Notes under the pieces: generated by a model
Seen by the model: only the letters and a program-made list of their open reading frames with translations
What the model was told of the DNA's origin: nothing
Databases searched by the model: none
Origin: Propionibacteriaceae bacterium
GTDB taxonomy: Bacteria > Actinomycetota > Actinomycetes > Propionibacteriales > Propionibacteriaceae
Assembly (NCBI GenBank): GCA_009780915.1
Contig: WQZD01000009.1
Location: forward strand, 1 to 64,000
Reading direction: 5' to 3'
Length of the DNA: 64,000 bases
Shown: positions 1 to 9,800 of the stretch, one piece after another
Layout: each line of letters starts with the position of its first letter
Numbering within the stretch: the stretch's first letter is position 1
Made by a program: the position numbers and the translations under genes

Positions 1-68
1 CCACCCGTACACCCCGCCAACACGACCGCGACCAGACCGGCCACCAGACCGTACAACACCCTTGTCAT
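1..68 (-). CDS. Lipoprotein, N-terminal fragment (continues off the left edge)
   Basis: Reading leftward from an ATG at 68, 22 codons are visible: a short basic start, a hydrophobic core rich in Val/Leu/Ala, then a lipobox L-A-G-C followed by T-G-G. A GGAGG ribosome-binding site lies about 6 bases upstream of the ATG. This is the classic start of a type II signal peptide, so the product should be an exported lipid-anchored protein. Its function cannot be judged because the mature part lies outside the window. Confidence 0.75.
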   Translation of the reverse strand, partial: MTRVLYGLVAGLVAVVLAGCTG

Positions 69-188
69 AGTTTCCTCCCTCACACGATGCGGACACACCC
101 TGACACACAGTCCACACCATCGACAAGGCCCACGGTCACTTATCCACAAGGTGAATGAACCGGAACACCCCAGCATCCACGCCGAGGG

Positions 189-1538
189 TCACCCCCGGTC
201 GTACCAATATCCCCCCGGAACGAACAGGGAATCCACGAGGTGGCTCAGCAGACCGACGTCCTGGAGCAGGTCCAGCACCGTGTAGCGGGTGCGGATGGTC
301 TGGGCTTGGTAGTACTTCCTTCTCAGCTGGGAAAGGGTCACCTCGATCTGCGACGGGTGATGGACGGCGCCGACCTCGGCGAGCATCTCTTCGACCACCC
401 GCGCCGGGAGGACCTGCGCCTGGATCCTGGTCCGCATGGCGCCCCAGCGCTCACGGATCAGGTCGAGGCGCGCCCGGGCCTGGTCACGGGGGACGTACTT
501 GTCACGGGATTGGGCGATGGCCGCCTCACGGATGACCGGGTCGGACTGGAGGGCACGCACGTGCGCCTCCACCTGACCCCACGTGGGCCACGCGGCCACC
601 CGGGCCTCGACGTCCAGGTGCGACAGATCGAGGTCGAGGACGCTCTCGTACAGGGCGCACATGGCCACGGCCCCCAGACCGACTTTGAAACCGTGGGACA
701 GGGGCGGGTCCCAGTCACGGCCGTACCCCTCCATCTCCCATTGATGGGAGAAGTAATGCCCCGCGCCCGACGCGGGTCGAGACGAGGAGCACATCTGCAT
801 GGCCAACCCGGACAGGATCAACTCCTCCGACAGCTTCTCGACAGCCGCCAGGTCTCCCTTCGCCAGGGCGGCGGGGTCGCCCAACGCCTCGCGCAACGGC
901 GGCTGGACCACGGCCCACGCCTGCTCGTCGATGGGTTCCAGGCCCAGTTCGTCGGCGATGATCCAGTCCGCCCCGGCTGGGACCTTCTCGATGAGGTCGC
1001 CGTACCCTGTCGCGGTCAGGCGGGCGGGCGCTTGGGCCATGACGTCCAGCGGGACGATCACCCCGCGCGGCGCCGGGCAGTGGACGGTCTGTTTGACCCC
1101 GTCCACGGTGATGGCCGCGCCGAAGGAGGTGTAGCCGTCCACCGACGCGGCCGTGCACACGTTGAGGTAGCTGCGACCCGTGATGTGCGAGGCCAGCTTG
1201 GTGACGTCGTTGAGGGAGCCCGACGCGATGGACAGCGGGACGGCGCTGGTGTCGCTCAAGGCGCCCACCAGGTCGGCCACCATGCGGTCGTCCGCGAAGA
1301 GGACGGGGACGCCGGGGTAGACGATAGGGGGATCGCAGGCCACACCGTGCGCGGCCATCGACGCCTGGACCTGGTCGCCGGCGACAGCCCAGGTGTTCTC
1401 GTCGGCCACGATGACGCCCGTCGAACCTGGGAACAGGTCGGCGAAGACGCCGCCCGACCGACTGAGGACGTTCGCCCCCATGACAACAGTCTTCGTGTCC
1501 AAGCCGTGAGCGAGGACGTGATCGATGAGCATGCTCAT
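189..1538 (-). CDS. sn-Glycerol-1-phosphate dehydrogenase family protein (EgsA/AraM type)
   Basis: 449 residues, related to the iron-alcohol-dehydrogenase/glycerol dehydrogenase fold. The family reduces DHAP to sn-glycerol-1-phosphate with NAD(P)H. Visible motifs: nucleotide-binding G-S-L-N-D (107-111), V-D-G-Y-T-S (133-138, metal Asp134), G-D-L-I-E-K (180-185), a His-rich S-G-A-G-H-Y-F-S-H stretch (257-265) and S-H-G-F-K-V-G (281-287, metal His282). It is longer than the usual 350-400 residues because of a C-terminal tail. The start is an ATG at 1538 preceded by TAGACT and 7 bases, so the mRNA is probably leaderless; a second ATG lies two codons in. It sits 25 bp downstream of purQ on the same strand, with no obvious purine link. 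In Bacillus the product feeds ether-lipid-like heptaprenylglyceryl phosphate; the role here is unknown. Confidence 0.8.
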   Translation of the reverse strand: MSMLIDHVLAHGLDTKTVVMGANVLSRSGGVFADLFPGSTGVIVADENTWAVAGDQVQASMAAHGVACDPPIVYPGVPVLFADDRMVADLVGALSDTSAVPLSIASGSLNDVTKLASHITGRSYLNVCTAASVDGYTSFGAAITVDGVKQTVHCPAPRGVIVPLDVMAQAPARLTATGYGDLIEKVPAGADWIIADELGLEPIDEQAWAVVQPPLREALGDPAALAKGDLAAVEKLSEELILSGLAMQMCSSSRPASGAGHYFSHQWEMEGYGRDWDPPLSHGFKVGLGAVAMCALYESVLDLDLSHLDVEARVAAWPTWGQVEAHVRALQSDPVIREAAIAQSRDKYVPRDQARARLDLIRERWGAMRTRIQAQVLPARVVEEMLAEVGAVHHPSQIEVTLSQLRRKYYQAQTIRTRYTVLDLLQDVGLLSHLVDSLFVPGGYWYDRG

Positions 1539-1551
1539 AGCGTCCAGTCTA
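1539..1551 (-). promoter_or_regulatory. Leaderless-type promoter of the G1P dehydrogenase-like gene
   Basis: On the minus strand TAGACT (1551-1546) is followed by 7 bases and then the ATG at 1538, with no Shine-Dalgarno. A -10 box at this distance would start transcription at or next to the start codon. Confidence 0.5.
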
Positions 1552-1563
1552 GGACGGGCACGG

Positions 1564-2232
1564 TCACACAGTGGCGAGGAAAGCCGACACCGACTCGAAG
1601 AAGCCTCTGCCGTCGAGGGTCGGGGCGATCTGGGGGTCCACGTTGTGCTCGGGATGGGGCATGAGCCCCACGACGTTGCCGCGCTCGTTGGCGATGCCGG
1701 CGATGTCGTGGATGGAACCGTTGGGGTTGCCCACGTACCGGACGACGACGCGGCCCTCGCCCTCCAAGCGGGCCACGGTGTCCGCGTCGGCCTGGTAGTT
1801 GCCCTCGCCGTTCTTGAGCGCGACGCAGATCTCCTGGCCGACCTCGTAGGCGTTGGTCCACGCGGTGTCGGTCGACTCCACACGCAGACGCTGGTCGCGG
1901 GCCGTGAAGACCCGCACCTCGTTGCGGATGAGAGCCCCCGGCAGCAGTCGAGCCTCGCACAGGATCTGGAAGCCGTTGCAGATCCCCAGCACGGGCATCC
2001 CCTGCCCGGCGCGGCGCACGACCTCGTCCATCACAGGCGAGAACCGCGCGATGGCGCCGCACCGCAGATAGTCTCCGTACGAGAACCCTCCGGGCAGGAT
2101 CACAGCATCGACCTCGCCGAGGTCGTCGCTGGCGTGCCACAACCCGACCGCTTCCGCGCCCATCAGAGTGATGGCACGCTTGGCGTCGTGGTCGTCGAGG
2201 GATCCGGGGAAGGTGACGACCCCGATCTTCAT
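1564..2232 (-). CDS. purQ: Phosphoribosylformylglycinamidine synthase, glutaminase subunit PurQ
   Basis: 222 residues, normal for the small glutaminase subunit. It hydrolyses glutamine and passes ammonia to PurL for the FGAR to FGAM step of purine synthesis. It is a class I amidotransferase with nucleophile Cys85 in G-I-C-N-G-F-Q and the His193/Glu195 pair in M-P-H-P-E-H. The ATG overlaps the purS stop by four bases (ATGA), so the two are translationally coupled and should form the PurS-PurQ-PurL complex. purL itself is not in the window. Confidence 0.95.
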   Translation of the reverse strand: MKIGVVTFPGSLDDHDAKRAITLMGAEAVGLWHASDDLGEVDAVILPGGFSYGDYLRCGAIARFSPVMDEVVRRAGQGMPVLGICNGFQILCEARLLPGALIRNEVRVFTARDQRLRVESTDTAWTNAYEVGQEICVALKNGEGNYQADADTVARLEGEGRVVVRYVGNPNGSIHDIAGIANERGNVVGLMPHPEHNVDPQIAPTLDGRGFFESVSAFLATV

Positions 2233-2465
2233 GAGACGACCTCGAAATTCTCGATCACGGTGTTGGCCAGGAAGGACTCGGCGAACTGGCGAACCTCATC
2301 CAGCACCTCGTCGGTCACGTCCTTGTCCACCTCGATCTCGAATCTCTTGCCTTGGCGGACGGAGAAACCTGTATGGCCCATCCGTTTCAGGGCCCCGGTG
2401 ACCGCCTTGCCTTGCGGGTCGAGGATCTCGGGTTTGGGCATCACATTGACGACGACTCTAGCCAT
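2229..2465 (-). CDS. purS: Phosphoribosylformylglycinamidine synthase subunit PurS
   Basis: 78 residues beginning [11 protein letters not shown], followed by I-L-D-P-Q-G-K, the usual PurS opening (conserved D-P-Q-G near residue 18). It bridges PurQ and the small-type PurL in Gram-positive FGAM synthases. I chose the ATG at 2465 over upstream in-frame codons because homologues start there and because TAGGAT lies 7 bases upstream, giving a leaderless mRNA. It overlaps purQ by four bases. Confidence 0.93.
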   Translation of the reverse strand: MARVVVNVMPKPEILDPQGKAVTGALKRMGHTGFSVRQGKRFEIEVDKDVTDEVLDEVRQFAESFLANTVIENFEVVS

Positions 2466-2478
2466 GCCCTCCATCCTA
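2466..2478 (-). promoter_or_regulatory. Leaderless-type promoter of purS-purQ
   Basis: Minus strand TAGGAT (2478-2473), 7 bases, then the purS ATG. The purine-rich spacer GGAGGGC could also act as a ribosome-binding site, so the leaderless reading is likely but not unique here. Confidence 0.45.
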
Positions 2479-2561
2479 CTGCCCCGCATGGCCGACTCGC
2501 CCGACGAGGGGACGACGCAGGTGTCGCCGGGCCGGATGTCGGCTCGACGCCAGGCAGGGTC

Positions 2562-3446
2562 TCACTGGATGTCGGTGTTCCCGGTGAGACGGTGGTAGGC
2601 CTCGACGTACCGGGCCCTGGTCGCCTCCACGATCTCGGGCGGCAGCGCGGGAGGAGGGGTGGACCCGTTCTTGTCCCATCCGGAGTCCTCGGCCAGCCAG
2701 TCGCGGACGAACTGCTTGTCGAAGCTGGGAATCTGCGCGCCCGGGCGATAATGGGCCTCGTCCCAGAACCGAGAGGAGTCCGGGGTCAACACCTCGTCGG
2801 CCAGGACGATCGTGCCGTCCCAGCGCCGCCCGAACTCGAACTTGGTGTCGGCGAGGATGATGCCGTGTTCCTCGGCGATCGCCGACGCCTTGACGAAGAT
2901 GTTCAGGGTCAGGTCGCGCAGAGCGTCGGCCGTGTCGCGTCCCACCAGGTTCACCAACTCGGCGAAGGAGATGTTCTCGTCATGCTGGCCGATGTCGGCC
3001 TTGGTGGACGGGGTGAAGATCGGCTCGGGCAGACGGTCGGCATGGCGCAGCCCCGCCGGCAGGGGAATCCCCGTCACCGTCTGGGACTTCTGGTACTCCG
3101 CCCATCCGGAGCCGGTGATGTACCCGCGGGCGATGCACTCCACCGGGATCATCGGGAGTTTCTCCGCCACGATCGAGCGGCCCTCCCACTCGGCGGGGAT
3201 CTCGTACGGACCCGGCTGACCGCCGATCCGCGACCCCCACACCACGTGGTTCTCCGTGATGTCGGCGAGTTGGTCGAACCACCACAACGACATTTGCGTC
3301 AGGATGGTTCCTTTGTCGGGGATGGGAGTCGGCAAGACGAAGTCGAAAGCCGAGATGGCGTCCGTGGCGACCATGAGCAGTTGCGCGGGGTTCGGCACTT
3401 CGTACAAGCGACGCACCTTGCCCGCATGGAGCAGTGGAAAGTTCAC
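2562..3446 (-). CDS. purC: Phosphoribosylaminoimidazole-succinocarboxamide synthase (SAICAR synthase)
   Basis: 294 residues, the long (about 290-300) bacterial/eukaryotic form. It joins aspartate to CAIR with ATP in purine synthesis. The N-terminal H-A-G-K-V-R-R-L-Y-E matches the S-G-K-V-R-D-L-Y nucleotide-binding strand. Other family marks are A-R-G-Y-I-T-G-S-G-W (about 107-116), D-T-K-F-E-F-G and L-T-P-D-S-S-R-F-W. It starts with GTG; TAGGAT sits 6 bases upstream. It lies just upstream of purS on the same strand with a 96-bp gap that holds the purS promoter, so the purine genes are neighbours but perhaps separately started. Confidence 0.95.
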   Translation of the reverse strand: MNFPLLHAGKVRRLYEVPNPAQLLMVATDAISAFDFVLPTPIPDKGTILTQMSLWWFDQLADITENHVVWGSRIGGQPGPYEIPAEWEGRSIVAEKLPMIPVECIARGYITGSGWAEYQKSQTVTGIPLPAGLRHADRLPEPIFTPSTKADIGQHDENISFAELVNLVGRDTADALRDLTLNIFVKASAIAEEHGIILADTKFEFGRRWDGTIVLADEVLTPDSSRFWDEAHYRPGAQIPSFDKQFVRDWLAEDSGWDKNGSTPPPALPPEIVEATRARYVEAYHRLTGNTDIQ

Positions 3447-3458
3447 GAAGCCATCCTA
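3447..3458 (-). promoter_or_regulatory. Leaderless-type promoter of purC
   Basis: Minus strand TAGGAT (3458-3453), 6 bases, then GTG at 3446. The same TAGGATGG string occurs before purS, so the two purine genes share a core promoter sequence. Confidence 0.5.
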
Positions 3459-3505
3459 TCGGCGGCCCTCAAACCGTGCCACGAGCGGTGCCGCACGAGC
3501 CCGCC

Positions 3506-3566
3506 CAGTGGGAGTGTTCCCCCCGCCGTGTCCCACTGTGGTGAACGGGATCCGTCGAGGATCCCG
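3506..3566 (-). terminator. Two consecutive hairpins downstream of glnS
   Basis: Just past the glnS stop (3577) lies CGGGATCC-5 nt-GGATCCCG (3546-3553/3559-3566), then a second pair CAGTGGGA-17 nt-TCCCACTG (3506-3513/3531-3538). There is no long U tract. Position and stem quality suggest termination of the gltX-glnS transcript before purC. Confidence 0.5.
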
Positions 3567-3576
3567 ACCGCCGTCC

Positions 3577-5307
3577 TCAGCCGCGTTTGACGAGCGAGGC
3601 CCACTCGTCCTTCAAGCCGACGGTGCGGTGGAAGACCATGGGGTGGACCCGGTCGGCGGCGAAGTAGCCGATGCGCTCGAACTGGACGACCTGGCCCGGA
3701 CGGACCCCGCCCTCGACATCCGCCAGAGCGGGTTCGACCTTGGCGGCCACCCGCTCCATGGACGCGGGGTTGAGGTCGTCGATGGGGTCGCCCGTCGTCT
3801 CGCCCGGCGCCTCGGCGGAGAACAGCCTGTCGTAGAGACGGACCTCGGCGTCCAGGGCATGGGAGGCGGCGACCCAGTGCATGGTGGACTTCACCTTGCG
3901 CCCGTCGGGAGCGTTGCCTCCCCGGCTGGCCGGATCGTACGTGGCCCGCACCTCGACCACCTCGCCGGAGTCGTCGAGCACGACGTCGGTGGCCGTCACC
4001 AGATAGGCGCCGCGCAGGCGCACCTCGCGGCCCAGCGTCAGGCGGAAGTACTTCGGCGGCGGGTCGAGGGCGAAATCCTCCCGCTCGATCCACACCTGGC
4101 CGCTGAAGGGGACCGAGCGCGACCCGTCGTCCGGATTCTCCGGATTGTTGACGATGTCGAACCACTGGGTCTCTCCGACGCAGTCCTCGCCGGCCTCGCG
4201 GGCCTGGGCGATGGTATGGCCGTCCTGCGTGGGCCAGTTGTCGATGACCAGCTTGAGGGGCCGGACGACCGCCATGCGGCGCTGCGCCACACGGTTGAGC
4301 TCCTGGCGCACGAAGGACTCCAACTCCTCGATGGAGTGCCGAGAATTGGTCTTGTTGATCCCGATGTGGGTGCAGAAGGCACGGATCGCCGCGGCGGGGT
4401 ACCCGCGACGGCGGAGCCCCTGCAACGTGGGCATGCGGGGGTCGTCCCAGCCGTCCACCACGCCGTCCTCGATCAACTGGCGCAGCTTGCGCTTGCTGGT
4501 GACGGTGTGGGTGAGTTCCAAGCGGGCGAACTCGAGTTGCTGAGGCTTCTCGTAGGGCAGGTCGAGATGGTTCAGGTACCAGTCGTACAACGGCCGATGG
4601 GCGACGAACTCCAGGGTGCACATCGAATGGGTGACGCCCTCCAGGGCGTCGGACTGCCCGTGGGCCCAGTCATAGGTCGGGTAGATCACCCAGGCGTCGT
4701 GGGTGCGATGGTGGTGGCCCCGGCGGATCCGGTACATGACCGGGTCGCGCAAGGCCATGTTGTCCGACTGCATGTCGACCTTGGCCCGCAGCACCTTGGC
4801 GCCGTCCTCGAACTCCCCGGCCCTCATCCGGGTGAACAGGTCGAGGTTCTCGTCGGGAGTGCGGCTGCGGAAGGGAGACTCGACGCCCGGCTTGCCGTAC
4901 CCCCCGCGCTGGGCCGAGATCGTCTCCTGGTCCTGGTCGTCGACGTACGCCAAGCCGCGCTCGATCAGGGTCTGCGCCCAGGCGTAGAGAGCTTCGAAAT
5001 AGTCGGACGCATAGTAGACGTTGTCCGGGCGGAAGCCCAACCAGGCGATGTCGTCGATGATCGACTCGACGTACTCCACGTCCTCGGTGTCGGGGTTCGT
5101 GTCATCGAACCGCAGGTTGCACGTCCCGCCGAACTGCTCGGCGATGCCGAAGTCGGCGGTGATCGCCTTGGCGTGCCCGATGTGCAGGTAGCCGTTCGGT
5201 TCGGGAGGGAACCGGGTCTGGACCCTGGACGAATAGAGCCCTGAGGCGTTGTCGGCTCGCACCGTGTCGGCAATGAAATCCCCTGCAGAGGTCGTCGGTT
5301 CGCTCAT
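3577..5307 (-). CDS. glnS: Glutaminyl-tRNA synthetase
   Basis: 576 residues, class I tRNA synthetase charging tRNA-Gln directly. The N-terminal P-P-E-P-N-G-Y-L-H-I-G-H (34-45) is the GlnRS form of the HIGH motif; the Pro-Glu-Pro is typical of GlnRS rather than GluRS. The second motif reads V-T-S-K-R-K-L (269-275), with Thr where M-S-K is usual. R-F-D-D-T-N-P (66-72) and the C-terminal beta-barrel region are present. The gene follows gltX by only 12 bp, yet TAATCT ends 6 bases before its ATG, so it may also be transcribed separately. Many actinobacteria lack GlnRS and use Glu-tRNA amidotransferase instead, so transfer is possible. Confidence 0.95.
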   Translation of the reverse strand: MSEPTTSAGDFIADTVRADNASGLYSSRVQTRFPPEPNGYLHIGHAKAITADFGIAEQFGGTCNLRFDDTNPDTEDVEYVESIIDDIAWLGFRPDNVYYASDYFEALYAWAQTLIERGLAYVDDQDQETISAQRGGYGKPGVESPFRSRTPDENLDLFTRMRAGEFEDGAKVLRAKVDMQSDNMALRDPVMYRIRRGHHHRTHDAWVIYPTYDWAHGQSDALEGVTHSMCTLEFVAHRPLYDWYLNHLDLPYEKPQQLEFARLELTHTVTSKRKLRQLIEDGVVDGWDDPRMPTLQGLRRRGYPAAAIRAFCTHIGINKTNSRHSIEELESFVRQELNRVAQRRMAVVRPLKLVIDNWPTQDGHTIAQAREAGEDCVGETQWFDIVNNPENPDDGSRSVPFSGQVWIEREDFALDPPPKYFRLTLGREVRLRGAYLVTATDVVLDDSGEVVEVRATYDPASRGGNAPDGRKVKSTMHWVAASHALDAEVRLYDRLFSAEAPGETTGDPIDDLNPASMERVAAKVEPALADVEGGVRPGQVVQFERIGYFAADRVHPMVFHRTVGLKDEWASLVKRG

Positions 5308-5319
5308 TTGGCCAGATTA
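5308..5319 (-). promoter_or_regulatory. Internal leaderless-type promoter of glnS
   Basis: The 12-bp gltX-glnS gap reads TAATCT (5319-5314) plus 6 bases, then ATG; TGATAAT overlaps it one step further out. No ribosome-binding site is present. Confidence 0.45.
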
Positions 5320-6795
5320 TCACGCGACGAAAGCCCGCAACCGGGCCAGGCAGGACTCCCGTCCCAGGATCTCCATGGATTCGAACAGAGGCGGCGAGAC
5401 CAGCACCCCGGTGATCGCCACGCGGATCGGGGCGAAGGCCAGCTTCTTCTTGAGCCCCATCTCGTCCACCAGTCGAGTGGTGAGCGCGTCGTGCATCGCG
5501 TCGGTGGTGAACTCGTCCAACCCGGACAGGACCTCGATGGACGCCTGGATGACCGACTCGGCGTCCGTGGCCACCTTCGCACGGGCGTCGGCGTCCACGG
5601 GCAGCGCCTCGTCCTCGCACAACAGGAACCGCACCTTCCCCAGGGCCTCCTTGAGGACGGTCAGGCGCGGGGCGATCAGGGGGACGGCCTCACGGACCAC
5701 CTCGCGCGCACGGGGGGTCAGGCCGCCCGGGAGCTCGTCGGACTGGTAGGCGTCGATGTGGGCGCAGATCGCGTCGGCGAGCTCGTCGTCGCCCAAGGAC
5801 CGGATGTAATGCCCGTTGAGCCAGTCCAGTTTCTTCACGTCGAAGACGGGACCGACCGTGTTGACCTTGGCCCAGTCGAAATCGGCCACGAAGTCCTCGA
5901 AGGCGCACACCTCGGCGTCGTCCGCTTGAGGCGGGTAGCCCATCAGCTGCAAGAAGTTGCGCAGGGCCTGGGGAAGGTAGCCCTCCTCCTTGAACCAGAG
6001 CAGGCGGGCCGCGGGGTTCTTGCGCTTGGAGATCTTCGACTTGTCCTGGTTGCGCAGCAGGGGCATGTGGCACCACACGGGCGCCTCCCATCCCAGCCAC
6101 CGGTAGAGCAGGATATGTTTCGGCGTGGAGGAGATCCACTCCTCGCCGCGCACGACGTGGGTGATGCCCATGAGGTGGTCGTCGACGACGACCGCCAGGT
6201 GGTAGGTCGGGAAACCGTCCGCCTTGAGGATCACCTGGTCGTCGGGACGGGGCGCCGAGATGAGGCCCCGGATCTGGTCTGTGAAGCTGAGCTCCACGTC
6301 ATCGGGGATGAGCATCCGCACGACGGGGGTCTCGCTGAACCCTGGCAGCTCGGCCCGCTCCTCTCGGGTCTTGCCCCAGCACAGCCGGTCGTACCCGGTG
6401 GTGGGCTGCTTGGCCTCCTCCTGGGCCTTGCGCATCTGCGCCAGCCGGTCCGGGGAGCACCAACAGTAGTAGGCGTGCCCGGCCTCGATGAGCCGGTCGA
6501 CGATGGGCCGGTAGGTGTCCAGCCGCTCGGATTGACGGTACGGGGCGTACGGCCCGCCGATGTCGGGCCCTTCGTCCCAATCCAGACCCAGCCAGGACAG
6601 CGTGTCGTAGATCTGGGCCTCCGACCCGGCCACCAGTCGGGCCTGGTCGGTGTCTTCGATCCTCAAGACGAACTGGCCGCCGGTTTTACGGGCGTACGCG
6701 AGGTTGAACAAAGACATGTACGCCGTGCCGACGTGGGGGTCGCCTGTGGGCGAGGGCGCCACCCGAAGGCGTGCGGGAGCCGAGGAGTCTGTCAT
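5320..6795 (-). CDS. gltX: Glutamyl-tRNA synthetase
   Basis: 491 residues, normal for bacterial GluRS. Class I motifs: A-P-S-P-T-G-D-P-H-V-G-T (13-24, HIGH-type) and K-I-S-K-R-K (254-259, KMSKS-type). R-I-E-D-T-D (45-50) is the amino-acid-binding segment. C-W-C-S-P (111-115) lies where some GluRS bind zinc. Because a GlnRS gene follows, this enzyme may be a discriminating GluRS that charges only tRNA-Glu. TAGACT (6811-6806) lies 10 bases before the ATG. A hairpin just upstream separates it from the giant surface-protein gene. Confidence 0.95.
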   Translation of the reverse strand: MTDSSAPARLRVAPSPTGDPHVGTAYMSLFNLAYARKTGGQFVLRIEDTDQARLVAGSEAQIYDTLSWLGLDWDEGPDIGGPYAPYRQSERLDTYRPIVDRLIEAGHAYYCWCSPDRLAQMRKAQEEAKQPTTGYDRLCWGKTREERAELPGFSETPVVRMLIPDDVELSFTDQIRGLISAPRPDDQVILKADGFPTYHLAVVVDDHLMGITHVVRGEEWISSTPKHILLYRWLGWEAPVWCHMPLLRNQDKSKISKRKNPAARLLWFKEEGYLPQALRNFLQLMGYPPQADDAEVCAFEDFVADFDWAKVNTVGPVFDVKKLDWLNGHYIRSLGDDELADAICAHIDAYQSDELPGGLTPRAREVVREAVPLIAPRLTVLKEALGKVRFLLCEDEALPVDADARAKVATDAESVIQASIEVLSGLDEFTTDAMHDALTTRLVDEMGLKKKLAFAPIRVAITGVLVSPPLFESMEILGRESCLARLRAFVA

Positions 6796-6816
6796 AGTGC
6801 GATCCAGTCTACTGGC

Positions 6817-6851
6817 CCGGGGACCGCCTCCGGTGAGGAGACGGCCCCCGG
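6817..6851 (-). terminator. Terminator-like hairpin after the giant surface-protein gene
   Basis: A 15-position GC-rich stem with two mismatches (6817-6831 pairs with 6837-6851) around a 5-base loop. It lies 24 bp past the stop codon at 6875 and before the gltX -10 box. No U tract follows, so termination strength is uncertain. Confidence 0.5.
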
Positions 6852-6874
6852 CCCCGACCTGTCGACGCGAGACG

Positions 6875-9800
6875 TCACTCCGGCGTGGCCATGTGACGAG
6901 AGACCACGCCGGCGCCCACGCCGAGTGAGCCGAGGATCACCACGACCCATCCGGGGATGCGAGCCGAGTCGACCCGCCCGCCTGTGGGGACCTGGACCTC
7001 CATCTGGGGGGTGAGGATCTGTGCCCGGACGGGCGTGGAGTGGTTGCCCGCCTCGTCGGTGGCGGTGACCCAGATCTCGGTCCCTGGAGGCAGGGGGGTC
7101 CAGGGCCGACAGGCGAACTGGCCGTCCTGGTCGACCTCGACGGTCTCACACCCTGCGACAGGTGTTCCGTTCTCGTCGGTGACGGTCACCGAGGTCCCCG
7201 GTTCGCCCGTGCCGGTGATCTCGGAGCCGTTCGACGGATTCATCACCGGCGGATGAGGAGGAGTGACGTCCAACACAGCCTCGCCTGGTTGCGACTCATT
7301 GCCCGCAGGATCGGTCACCACCGCACTGATCCCACCATCCGTGGCATCCTCGGGAGTGGGGACCACCCACGACCCATCCTCATTCACCGATGTGGTGACT
7401 GTGCCACAAGACCCGTCCTCCTTCGGATAGGTCACGGTCACGGTGGCCCCTGGCTCGGCGGATCCGCCGATAGAGGTCATATTCGCCGTGGTGATCGTCG
7501 GAGGCTCCGGCGGAACGGTGTCCACCGTGACCAGGATCCCAGGCGAGGGCTGCGACACCGCACCATCCGGGGTGCGCTCCACAGCCGTCAAACGATGGTC
7601 GCCGTCGTCGAGGACCGCCGAGCATGACCATGTCAGGTCCTCGGCCACCGTCGCGACGCAGACCTGCTCGTCGCCGTCTCGCACGATCACCGTGGCGCCC
7701 GGGGAATCCCCGACACCAGTGACGACCAGGGGACGGGAGTTGGACACGTCCGAATCGTGGGGGGACTGGATCGTCGGGGCCGCCGGCTCGCATCCCTCGA
7801 CACAGACACTCGCGGCGGTGTAGACCGCGTCCACCGTGTTCGCGATGGGACGATGATCCAGGGCGGCGCTGATCGTGTGCGTGCCCTGCACGGTCGACAC
7901 GATGCTGATCGAGCACTCCCCCGCCTCATCGGAGGTGCACGCCGTGTGGGAGAAGTCGACCCCGGCGACGGGTGGGAACTGGGCCACCGCTCCAGCCACC
8001 GGGTTGTCGTGGGCGTCCCGCAGATGGGCCGTCACTGTGAAGGGACTGCCCACCTCTTGGGAGGTGGCAGGCGCGATCGACAAGGACGAATGGGACGGAT
8101 CGGCTGTGCCGGACCCGAAGGTCATCTGAATCGACCCGTCCGCCGTGGTCGTTCCGTCCATGCTCGTGGCTGTCGCCGGAACCATGGAGGCCACGGTGAC
8201 CCAGGCGGTGACCTGACCGGCCTTCGAGGAGCGGTACTCGATCATGGCCGTCCCGTCCGGACCGGTGCGAGGCAGTGGTGACACGACCTCGACCCCTGGG
8301 TGCGAGACATGGGAGGCCACTGTCGCCCCCGTCACGGGGTTGCCGAACCTGTCGAACGCGAAGACCTGTGCCAGGTTCGCCGCCGCCTTGTTGGCTTGCG
8401 CCCCATCGACGACGACCTGGACACGGGTGACGTCGCGGGAGTCCACGGGCGTGCAGTCGCTCACGCAGACCCCGCCGGAGAGGAAGGCGACCTCGGGCCT
8501 CCCCTGCAGAGCGACGCCGAGGACCTCGGCCGACACGGTGAACACCCCGGCCTGGTACGAGGTGGCCGAGAGCGTGTAGACGCCTGGTGCCGTCTCCTGG
8601 ACGTCCGTGACCGTCAGATCCGGCAGGCCGGACGCCTGCCCGACGACCCGGACCACGGATGGGTCCAGACCGGTGAGCACCGCGCCAAAGGTGTCACGCA
8701 CGCTCACCGTCACACGTACCGGGGCGCCCGCGGTTTGCGTCGGAGGCGAGACCTCCAGGGTCGATGCGGCCGCGTCCACGCCGCCAGATCGGAAACGCAA
8801 CTCGACCGGCGACCCCGGCGGGGCGAGGGACGAGATCGTCACATCCGCCTGGTGCGCGCCTGGCGTGGTCGAGGCGTACCACACCGACGAGGAACCGTCC
8901 GGGCCGGTGGGATCGATGTCGGGCTGGATCCCCAGACCCTGGGCTCTCGTGGTGGACGCCACCGGAGCGCCCTCGACGGGGTTGCCCCACGTGTCGAAGG
9001 CCCAGACCGTGACCTGGTCTGTCGCCCGACCATCGGCGTCCTGGTCGTTCACCGTCACGTCGACACGGGTCTTCCGCGACGGGTCGGTCGTCTCACAGCC
9101 GCTCACGCAGACCCGGGACGGGGTGAACCGAGCCTGGACGGTGGTGGGAATCGGTCCGTCGGCCACCTGGGCGTGGACGATGTAGTCGCCTGCCCGCGTG
9201 GAGGAGACCGAGACCTGGCAGTCGCCCTGCGCCCCGGAGGTGCACGTGGTCGAGGTGAACCGCAGGTGGTCGACCTCGGGGAAGGACGCCACCGCGCCGT
9301 CCACCGGGTTGCCGTGGGCGTCGCGCAGATGAGCGGTGACGGTGAAGGTCGATCCCACCTCCTGAGCGTGCTGGGGGTCGATGGACAATGTCGACGTCCC
9401 GGGGTCGGCGCTCCCCGACGCGAACGTCATCTGGACCGGGCTTCCGGGCAGAACCAGGGAGCCCACGCTCACCCAGGCCCGATGCGCTCCCGCGGAGGTC
9501 GAGGTGAAGGGGATGACGGACGACCCGTCGGCGCCCGTGGCCTCCACAGGCCCGGCCACCAGCGCTGGCGAGAAGGGCGTGACGACGGGGGTGAGCCCGG
9601 CCACGGGATTCCCGTACGCGTCGAAGGCGTGCACCGTGGCCTCATTGGCCTGGCGCCCGTCGGCCCGCGCCCCGTCCTTGGTCACCACCACACGGGTGAC
9701 ATGGCTGGGATCCACGGGGGAACATCCGTCCACGCACACCGGACCGGCGACGAACTCCACGCTTTGCGGACTGCCGCGTGAGACGTCCCCGTCCCCTGCC

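Noticed and set aside
240-1664. 474-codon plus-strand frame opposite the G1P dehydrogenase-like gene
   Set aside because: Low-complexity shadow; all family motifs are on the minus strand.
6938-6990. V-P-T-G-G before the last membrane helix as a sortase signal
   Set aside because: A sortase motif needs Thr at position four (LPxTG); here it is Gly, and the first residue is Val. I treat the helix as a plain membrane anchor, although an unusual sortase cannot be excluded.
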